NCBI GenBank assembly: GCA_030150505.1
Contig: JASLFS010000047.1
Coordinates: forward strand, 1 to 48,562
Direction of reading: 5' to 3'
DNA: 48,562 nt
Source of the DNA: Vitreoscilla sp.
GTDB taxonomy: Bacteria > Pseudomonadota > Gammaproteobacteria > Burkholderiales > Neisseriaceae
The notes beneath the pieces are model-generated. The model searched no databases. It worked only from the letters and a program-made list of their open reading frames with translations, and was not told the origin of the DNA. A program made the translations under genes and the position numbers. Positions 42,528 to 48,562 of this stretch are shown in pieces. How positions within the stretch are numbered: the first letter of the stretch is position 1; every line of letters begins with the position of its first letter.

Positions 42528-44033
42528 ATGCGTAAGAAGAAAAAAGCAGTACAACCTTTGCATTTAAATGACATTACAATCATTGAAAATCAAAAATTAA
42601 AAAAAGCCATTACCGCTGCTGCACTAGGTAATGCAATGGAATGGTTTGATTTTGGTGTCTATGGTTTTATGGCCTATGTATTAGGTCGAGTATTCTTCCC
42701 TGACATGTCGCCAAGCGTACAATTAATTGCAGCTTTAGCAACATTCTCAGTTCCTTTTTTAGTTCGCCCATTAGGTGGTATCGTATTTGGTGTTCTTGGT
42801 GACAAATTAGGACGACAAAAAATTCTAGCCGTCACCATTATCATTATGTCGGTTAGTACGTTTGCCATTGGTTTAATTCCATCTTATGCCAGCATTGGCA
42901 TCTGGGCACCCATATTGCTACTTATCGCCAAACTGGCGCAGGGATTCTCTGTTGGTGGTGAATATACGGGAGCAGCTGTTTTCGTTGCCGAATACTCGCC
43001 TGATAACAAACGAGGTTTTTTAGGTAGTTGGTTAGATTTTGGTTCTATTGCTGGCTTCGTGCTCGGCGCAGGTGTTGTGGTATTAATCTCAACCTTATTG
43101 GGCAATGAAAACTTTGAAGCATGGGGCTGGAGAATTCCATTCTTTATTGCAGGTCCATTGGGTTTAATTGGTTTGTACTTACGCCATGCTTTAGAAGAAA
43201 CACCAGCTTTCCAACAGCATGTAGACAGCTTAAGTGCTGATGATAAAGCCAATATTAGCGCTCCCAAAAAAGTTTCTTTTAAAGAAGTTTTGGCTAGCAA
43301 CTGGAAAGGTTTATTGGTTTGTGTTGGCTTGGTTATCACGACTAACGTTACCTACTATATGCTTTTAACTTATATGCCAAGTTACCTATCTCATAACTTA
43401 AACTACTCTACTGACCACGGTGTATTAATTATTATTGCGATTATGTGCGGTATGTTATTTGTACAACCTGTCATTGGTTTATTAAGTGATAGATTTGGTC
43501 GAAAACCCTTTGTAATTGGCGGTAGTATTGGTTTGCTTTTCTTGGCTATTCCAAGCTTTCACTTAATTAACAGTGGCTCAGTTGCATTAATTTTCTTGGG
43601 TTTATTATTATTGGCCATTATGCTCAACTGTTTTACTGGCGTTATGGCATCAATTTTACCGGCTATATTTCCAACAGCCATTCGTTACAGTGCCATGGCA
43701 ATCGCATTTAATATATCGGTATTGGTTGCGGGCTTCACGCCAACAGCGACTGCATGGTTAGTTGAAGTAAGCCAGAACTTATACATGCCTGCTTACTACT
43801 TAATGGTTGTTGCTGTCATTGGTATTATTACTGGTGTAAAAATGAAAGAAACGGCTAACCGCCCATTAAAAGGGGCAACACCAGCAGCATCTAGTAAAGC
43901 AGAGGCGAAGGAAATTTTAGCTGCTCACTACGATTTAATCGAAAGCCATATTGAAACCCTTGATGAAGAAATCGAACGTTTACAAAAAAAACGAGCTTCA
44001 CTCATTGATCAGCACCCTAAATTAGACCACTAA
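42528..44033 (+). CDS. proP: ProP-type proline/betaine:H+ symporter (MFS)
   Basis: This 501-residue inner-membrane osmosensing transporter takes up proline and glycine betaine. It has 12 helices. The family signature is in helix 1 (GNAMEWFDFGVYGF), and the loop GDKLGRQKILA (RxGRR-like MFS motif) follows helix 2. QGFSVGGEYTGAAVFVAEY and ALEETPAF are typical of the metabolite:H+ symporter family. The C terminus carries the ProP coiled coil (AHYDLIESHIETLDEEIERLQ..., about 460-498), involved in osmosensing and dimerisation. AGGA precedes the ATG. A long AT-rich control region with a perfect dyad lies upstream. Confidence 0.95.
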   Translation: MRKKKKAVQPLHLNDITIIENQKLKKAITAAALGNAMEWFDFGVYGFMAYVLGRVFFPDMSPSVQLIAALATFSVPFLVRPLGGIVFGVLGDKLGRQKILAVTIIIMSVSTFAIGLIPSYASIGIWAPILLLIAKLAQGFSVGGEYTGAAVFVAEYSPDNKRGFLGSWLDFGSIAGFVLGAGVVVLISTLLGNENFEAWGWRIPFFIAGPLGLIGLYLRHALEETPAFQQHVDSLSADDKANISAPKKVSFKEVLASNWKGLLVCVGLVITTNVTYYMLLTYMPSYLSHNLNYSTDHGVLIIIAIMCGMLFVQPVIGLLSDRFGRKPFVIGGSIGLLFLAIPSFHLINSGSVALIFLGLLLLAIMLNCFTGVMASILPAIFPTAIRYSAMAIAFNISVLVAGFTPTATAWLVEVSQNLYMPAYYLMVVAVIGIITGVKMKETANRPLKGATPAASSKAEAKEILAAHYDLIESHIETLDEEIERLQKKRASLIDQHPKLDH

Positions 44034-44051
44034 TTTAATTTTAATCTGACT

Positions 44052-44087
44052 AAAAAACCATCATGCTAACTTCATGGTGGTTTTTTT
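44052..44087 (+). terminator. Terminator after proP
   Basis: AAAAAACCATCATG / CATGGTGGTTTTTT, 14-bp arms with one G-T pair and a 7-base loop, followed by Ts. Confidence 0.9.
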
Positions 44088-44196
44088 AATCCATATAACT
44101 AGAATGCATTAGCTAACAACAAAGCATTCTTTCCCTTTTTATGCATTGCCTATTAAAGTAATTCCTTTAAAAACAATAGCTACCGAGGGATAATTC

Positions 44197-45222
44197 ATGA
44201 GAAACATAACAACGTTTGCTTCCATTTTCACCATAGCAGCTTTAACAGCCTGCTCGCCTGAAGCTAAGCAAGACAATGCTCCCGATTCAGCAGACACCAC
44301 ACAAAGCAGTGCCAAACTACTGAATGTTTCTTATGACGTTGCTCGGGATTTATACAAAGATTACAACCCACTTTTCAATCAAGAATACCCCAATGTCACT
44401 ATCCAACAATCTCATGGCGGCTCGAGTAAGCAAGCTTTAGCTGTTGCCAATGGTTTGCAAGCAGATGTAGTAACGATGAATCAAGGTTCTGATATTGATT
44501 TACTGGTTAAAAAAGGTTTAGTTGAGCCTAATTGGGAAACGAAATTTCCAAACAATGCCGTGCCTTTTACCAGTGCAACCGTTTTCTTGGTTCGCAAAGA
44601 CAACCCTCACCGCATCAAAAACTGGGATGATTTAGCCAAAGAAAATATTAAGGTGGTTATTTCTAATCCTAAAACCACTGGAAATGGTCGTTATTCATTT
44701 TTAGGCGCTTATGGTTATGCATTAAAAGCCAATAATAATGATGATGCAAAAGCCAAAGATTTTGTTCGTCAAGTTTTAGCCAATGTGCCGGTATTTGAAA
44801 ATGGTGGGCGTGCAGCAACGACAACTTTTATTCAACGCAATATTGGTGATGTATTAGTCACTTTTGAAAATGAAGCTAATTTGGCATCAACACAGTTTGG
44901 CGCTGGTCAATTTGAAATTGTTTACCCTGAATACACTGTTCGCATGGATAGCCCTGTTGCTGTTGTTGATAGCGTGGTTGATAAAAAAGGCACACGCAAA
45001 ATTGCCACTGAATACCTTAACTATCTTTGGAGTAAACCTGCTCAAGAATTAGGCGCAAAACTATATCTACGCCCTGCTGATGCTGAAGTGTTAGCTAAAC
45101 ACCAAGATACGTTACCGCCATTAGAAACTTTTGGTCCAAATGAGGTTTTTGGCACTTGGGATGAAATTATGCCGAAATATTTTGGAGATGGCGGCGTATT
45201 CGACCAACTAACCACGCGTTAA
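44197..45222 (+). CDS. sbp: Sulfate/thiosulfate-binding protein, lipid-anchored
   Basis: This 341-residue substrate-binding component of sulfate ABC import has a lipobox signal peptide (MRNITTFASIFTIAALTACS, Cys19), so it is a lipoprotein rather than the soluble form of enterobacteria. Sbp/CysP signatures are LLNVSYDVARDLYKDYNPLF, QQSHGGSSKQALAVANGLQADVVTM split across the N lobe, NPKTTGNGRYSFLGAYGY, and the C-terminal PPLETFGPNEVFGTWDEI. Its permease and ATPase genes follow at once. No separate second binding protein (CysP versus Sbp) is present in the window. Confidence 0.94.
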   Translation: MRNITTFASIFTIAALTACSPEAKQDNAPDSADTTQSSAKLLNVSYDVARDLYKDYNPLFNQEYPNVTIQQSHGGSSKQALAVANGLQADVVTMNQGSDIDLLVKKGLVEPNWETKFPNNAVPFTSATVFLVRKDNPHRIKNWDDLAKENIKVVISNPKTTGNGRYSFLGAYGYALKANNNDDAKAKDFVRQVLANVPVFENGGRAATTTFIQRNIGDVLVTFENEANLASTQFGAGQFEIVYPEYTVRMDSPVAVVDSVVDKKGTRKIATEYLNYLWSKPAQELGAKLYLRPADAEVLAKHQDTLPPLETFGPNEVFGTWDEIMPKYFGDGGVFDQLTTR

Positions 45223-45239
45223 TATAGAAAGGAGTCATC

Positions 45240-46076
45240 ATGCGCTTACTAAAAACACCTAGTGTATTACCTGGGTTTAATATTAGTTTAGGAATCACAG
45301 TTTTGTGTTTATCGCTATTGGTTATCTTGCCATTTGCCATGATGGCTTTTAGCACGGCACAAATGGGTTTTGGCGCATTTTGGCATACCATTAGCGAACC
45401 AAGGGTGCTGTTATCTATTTGGCTAAGCCTGAAAATGGCTTTTTTTGCTATGTTAACCAATTTGATTTTCGGCACTTTATTGGCTTGGATTTTAGTGCGT
45501 TATGAATTTCCCTTGAAAAACTGGGTTAATGCATTAGTAGACCTACCTTTCGCCTTACCAACAGCAGTAACGGGCATAGCATTAGCAACGTTATATGCCC
45601 CCAATGGTTGGATTGGTCAATGGTTTGCAAAGTTTGATATTCAAGTTGCTTTTACACCCAAAGGCATTTGGATTGCATTGGTATTTGTCAGCCTGCCATT
45701 TATTGTAAGGGCTGTTCAACCAGTGCTTGAAGAACTATCGAACGAATATGAAGAAGCCGCTGCAATACTAGGTGCAAATAGACTGACAACATTTAGAAGA
45801 GTTATTTTGCCAGAAATGCTACCAGCTTTATTAACTGGTGCTGGCATGATGTTTGCACGTGCTACAGGGGAATATGGCTCAGTTATTTTCATTGCGGGTA
45901 ACATTCCAATGGTATCGGAAATATTGCCATTAATTATTACTGGTAAATTAGAACAATATGACGTTCAGGGAGCCTCTGCTATTTCTCTGTTTATGTTGCT
46001 TATTTCATTTGCCATTTTATTTTTATTAAATATGAGTCAATGGGCACTCAGTAAACGAGCGGGAGCTAAAGCATGA
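45240..46076 (+). CDS. cysT: Sulfate ABC transporter permease CysT (CysU)
   Basis: The protein is 278 residues with about six helices. LPFALPTAVTGIALATLYAPNG and the EAA loop EEAAAILGANRLTTFRRVILP are typical of CysT. A strong AAAGGAG (45228-45234) precedes the ATG. Its last four bases overlap cysW (ATGA). Confidence 0.95.
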   Translation: MRLLKTPSVLPGFNISLGITVLCLSLLVILPFAMMAFSTAQMGFGAFWHTISEPRVLLSIWLSLKMAFFAMLTNLIFGTLLAWILVRYEFPLKNWVNALVDLPFALPTAVTGIALATLYAPNGWIGQWFAKFDIQVAFTPKGIWIALVFVSLPFIVRAVQPVLEELSNEYEEAAAILGANRLTTFRRVILPEMLPALLTGAGMMFARATGEYGSVIFIAGNIPMVSEILPLIITGKLEQYDVQGASAISLFMLLISFAILFLLNMSQWALSKRAGAKA

Positions 46077-46921
46077 AAACCAATCCCAATATTACTGAAC
46101 CACGCTATTTGCAATGGTTATTAATCGGCATTGCTATGCTGTTTTTAATCATCATGTTGATTATTCCGCTAGTTGCTGTGTTTTATGAAGCACTCAAAAA
46201 TGGCTGGCAATTGTATATTGCTTCTCTCACCAATGATGAAGCGCTTTCAGCCATTCGCTTAACCCTCATTACAACAATGATAGTTGTCCCTGTTAATGCC
46301 ATCTTAGGCATTGCTATGGCTTGGTTACTGACTCGCTTTAACTTCCGCGGCAAACAACTTTTAACCACATTGCTGGATTTACCCTTTTCAGTATCGCCCG
46401 TTGTAGCAGGTTTGATGTTTGTTTTATTATTTGGCGCACATACGGCTATTGGTGGCTGGCTAGAGGCTCATGGCATTCAAATTATTTTTGCGATTCCGGG
46501 CATTATCTTAGCAACTTTATTTGTAACCTTTCCATTTGTCGCCAGAGAAATCATTCCGCTCATGCAAGCACAAGGCGATAGCGAAGAACAAGCCGCTTTA
46601 ATTTTAGGAGCCAATGGTTGGCAAATGTTTTGGCGAATAACACTCCCCAATATCAAATGGGCCTTGGTATACGGCATTATATTAACCAATGCTCGCTCTA
46701 TGGGCGAATTTGGCGCGGTCAGCATTGTTTCTGGTCATATTCGTGGAGAAACCAATACCATTCCATTGCTAGTTGAAATTCTATATAACGAATACAACTT
46801 TACCGCAGCATTCGCACTGTCTAGCGTACTGGCATTACTTGCCTTGGTTACCCTTGCAGTACAAGACATCATTACTCGCATTCAAAATAAAAAAATGGCA
46901 GCTGCCCAAAGGAGTAAATAA
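46073..46921 (+). CDS. cysW: Sulfate ABC transporter permease CysW
   Basis: This 282-residue second permease subunit pairs with CysT. It has six helices, LDLPFSVSPVVAGLMFVLLFG, FVAREIIPLMQAQGDSEEQAALILGANGWQMFWRITLPN (EAA loop, split here by position) and SMGEFGAVSIVSGHIRGETNTIPL, all CysW hallmarks. GGGAG precedes the ATG. Translational coupling is expected on both sides: ATGA with cysT, TAATG with cysA. Confidence 0.96.
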   Translation: MKTNPNITEPRYLQWLLIGIAMLFLIIMLIIPLVAVFYEALKNGWQLYIASLTNDEALSAIRLTLITTMIVVPVNAILGIAMAWLLTRFNFRGKQLLTTLLDLPFSVSPVVAGLMFVLLFGAHTAIGGWLEAHGIQIIFAIPGIILATLFVTFPFVAREIIPLMQAQGDSEEQAALILGANGWQMFWRITLPNIKWALVYGIILTNARSMGEFGAVSIVSGHIRGETNTIPLLVEILYNEYNFTAAFALSSVLALLALVTLAVQDIITRIQNKKMAAAQRSK

Positions 46922-47994
46922 TGAGCATTCAAATTACCCAACTGAACAAACACTTTGATCACTATCATGCCTTACAAAATATTGAGCTCGATATTCCAAC
47001 AGGAAAACTGGTTTCTCTGCTTGGTCCATCTGGTTGTGGTAAAACCACTTTATTGCGCATTATTGCAGGCTTAGAAAATGCCGATAGCGGTTCCATTTTC
47101 TTTGATGACCAAGATGTCACACACACACATGTGAGGGATAGAAAAGTGGGTTTCATGTTTCAGCATTACGCCCTATTTCGCCACATGAATGTATTTGACA
47201 ATATCGCCTTTGGTTTAACAGTACTGCCAAGAAAAGAGCGCCCCAACAAACAAGCCATTCAAAAAAAAGTAAGCGAATTACTCAAATTAGTACAATTGGA
47301 TCACTTAGCGAAATCTTATCCCCATCAGCTATCTGGCGGACAAAGACAACGTATTGCTTTAGCACGTTCATTAGCTGTTTCTCCCAAGCTGCTGCTATTA
47401 GATGAACCATTTGGTGCTCTTGATGCCAAAGTACGTAAAGAGCTAAGAACGTGGCTACGAGAAATTCATCATGAACTCAACATTACCAGCATTTTAGTCA
47501 CTCACGACCAAGAAGAAGCATTAGAAATATCAGATGAAATCGTGGTCATGAATCATGGGAAAATTGAACAAATTGGCGATGCTCAAAGCTTATATCAAAA
47601 ACCAGCAAATGCTTTTGTGACTGAGTTTCTAGGTGAAACCGACTCATTTGAAGGCTTTATTGAAAACAATGCTTGGCATTATCAGCAATTCTCTTGGTCA
47701 TTGGCTCCTAAAAAATGGCAGCAACAACATGCTATAGCCTACATTCGCCCTCATGAATGGTTGATTAATGAACACAATAAAATGCTAGATGCACGCATTG
47801 AAAACATTCATATTTCAGGTGCTTTGACTCACATTTCACTCAGAGATGTCCAACAAAACAAACAGCAAATACACCTTAGCTTAGCCTCAAGTGAAGCACA
47901 TTCACTGGCATTGCAAATAGGACAAATCTTGCCGCTGGCTCCCAAGCAAATTTATGTATTTGGTAACAATGACTTGATTGATTACATTATCTAA
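46921..47994 (+). CDS. cysA: Sulfate ABC transporter ATPase CysA
   Basis: This 357-residue ATPase subunit has Walker A GPSGCGKTT (33-41), QHYALFRHMNVFDNIAFGL (Q loop), signature LSGGQRQRIALARSLA, Walker B LLLDEPFGALDAKVRKELR and switch LVTHDQEEALE. A C-terminal TOBE-like region (about 240-350) contains AYIRPHEW. The start overlaps the cysW stop (TAATG) with AAAGGAG ahead. It completes sbp-cysT-cysW-cysA. No CysB site was identified. Confidence 0.96.
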   Translation: MSIQITQLNKHFDHYHALQNIELDIPTGKLVSLLGPSGCGKTTLLRIIAGLENADSGSIFFDDQDVTHTHVRDRKVGFMFQHYALFRHMNVFDNIAFGLTVLPRKERPNKQAIQKKVSELLKLVQLDHLAKSYPHQLSGGQRQRIALARSLAVSPKLLLLDEPFGALDAKVRKELRTWLREIHHELNITSILVTHDQEEALEISDEIVVMNHGKIEQIGDAQSLYQKPANAFVTEFLGETDSFEGFIENNAWHYQQFSWSLAPKKWQQQHAIAYIRPHEWLINEHNKMLDARIENIHISGALTHISLRDVQQNKQQIHLSLASSEAHSLALQIGQILPLAPKQIYVFGNNDLIDYII

Positions 47995-48011
47995 AATTGC
48001 ATTTAAAACAG

Positions 48012-48043
48012 GCCCATAACAATCATGGTTATGGGCTATTTTT
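48012..48043 (+). terminator. Terminator after cysA
   Basis: GCCCATAAC / GTTATGGGC with a 7-base loop, then TATTTTT. Confidence 0.88.
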
Positions 48044-48126
48044 ATGACAATACTTTTCCAAAACAAAAAACAAAGAGATAATAACAATCGAATCAATGCC
48101 CATTCATACCTCTAAGATTAAAAAAA

Positions 48127-48562
48127 TTGAACCATTCCAACCTAACCATCCAACCTATTTATCATCATCAAGATTTACCCATGGAGCTACTGCTGCTCGC
48201 TGATCCAAATATTGAACTCGTACAGCAATATTATGCACAAGGAAAAGCATGGGCTTTAAAAGCAAACCAACAAATTATTGGGGTTATCCTGATAACACAT
48301 GTTTCAGAAAAAACGATAGAAATCAAAAATATTGCCATCGACATTAACCATCAGAAACAAGGACTTGCCAAATATTTAATTAACCACATTAAAAATTATG
48401 CCAAGCAAAACAACTACCAACATCTCGACATAGGCACTGGAAACAGCAGCTTAAATCAATTGGCGCTTTATCAAAAATGTGGTTTCAGAATGCATCGTAT
48501 TGAATCTGATTTTTTTATCAAAAATTATCCGCATCCCATTTTTGAAAATGGCATTCAATGCA
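48127..48562 (+). CDS. GNAT-family N-acetyltransferase, 3' end cut by window
   Basis: The frame is open to the window end, giving at least 145 residues. The fold's motif A is visible as IKNIAIDINHQKQGLAKYLINHI, with the acetyl-CoA-binding QxxG-x-A pattern, followed by LDIGTGNSSLNQLALYQKCGFR (motif B). The only early ATG is at 48181 (MELLLLADPN). The in-frame TTG at 48127 would keep a first beta strand (NLTIQPIYHHQDLP) typical of this family, so I prefer it, but neither start has a convincing ribosome site. The substrate is unknown. It lies downstream of the cysA terminator. Confidence 0.75.
   Translation, partial: MNHSNLTIQPIYHHQDLPMELLLLADPNIELVQQYYAQGKAWALKANQQIIGVILITHVSEKTIEIKNIAIDINHQKQGLAKYLINHIKNYAKQNNYQHLDIGTGNSSLNQLALYQKCGFRMHRIESDFFIKNYPHPIFENGIQC

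Noticed and set aside
42884..43339. 151-codon open frame on the minus strand inside proP
   Set aside because: Shadow of the ProP gene; Pro/Lys-rich translation with no domain look.
1..48562. CRISPR arrays, insertion sequences, prophage genes, tRNA or rRNA genes
   Set aside because: No regularly spaced repeats, transposase or integrase motifs, or cloverleaf/rRNA signatures were seen on reading either strand.

Overview
The window is a chromosomal segment from a low-GC member of the Neisseriaceae (Betaproteobacteria). Three observations point there. The gene orders yidC-yidD-rnpA-rpmH / dnaA-dnaN-gyrB and dusB-fis-purH fit this group. Many genes read like their Neisseria counterparts (Hda with a QLMFDF start, ProP, the sulfate ABC operon). 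A 12-base word, AGGCTGCCTGAA, occurs as two inverted pairs at gene ends and once inside glmU. It has the form of a Neisseriaceae DNA uptake sequence, and from memory it is the Simonsiella-type dialect. I cannot fix the genus. No mobile element, CRISPR array, tRNA or rRNA was seen.

Left arm (1-27 kb). This holds a truncated copper ATPase; folD; a membrane protein; a CinA-type protein; an SH3-like exported protein; a DUF815 AAA+ ATPase with panD; brnQ; an hda/HAD phosphatase pair; an AI-2E family permease; purM; and an ArgO/LysE exporter. It continues with a five-gene FimV-like / pseudo-receiver / small GTPase / roadblock operon (12.7-17.0 kb), ygfZ, a hotdog protein, a DUF805 protein, a LysR regulator, a metallo-beta-lactamase-fold hydrolase, purH-fis-dusB, and yidC-yidD-rnpA-rpmH.

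Centre (27.0-27.33 kb). The rpmH-dnaA spacer carries a perfect DnaA box, a one-mismatch DnaA box and divergent promoters. Genes on the left run mostly on the minus strand and genes on the right mostly on the plus strand. This is the likely chromosomal replication origin, or at least the dnaA autoregulatory region.

Right arm (27.3-48.6 kb). dnaA-dnaN-gyrB is followed by a small coiled-coil membrane protein, an L,D-transpeptidase, a thiamine-type ABC operon on the minus strand (thiB-thiP-thiQ plus a small lipoprotein), a HAD nucleotidase-like protein, a lipoprotein, glmU-glmS (UDP-GlcNAc synthesis), proP (osmolyte uptake), the sulfate uptake operon sbp-cysT-cysW-cysA, and a GNAT acetyltransferase cut by the window end.

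Most of the window is housekeeping. The part most worth following up is the 12.7-17.0 kb operon. It joins an MglA-like GTPase, two proteins with roadblock-like regions, a degenerate receiver protein and a FimV-like TPR membrane protein, and looks like a compact cell-polarity or type IV pilus control module.
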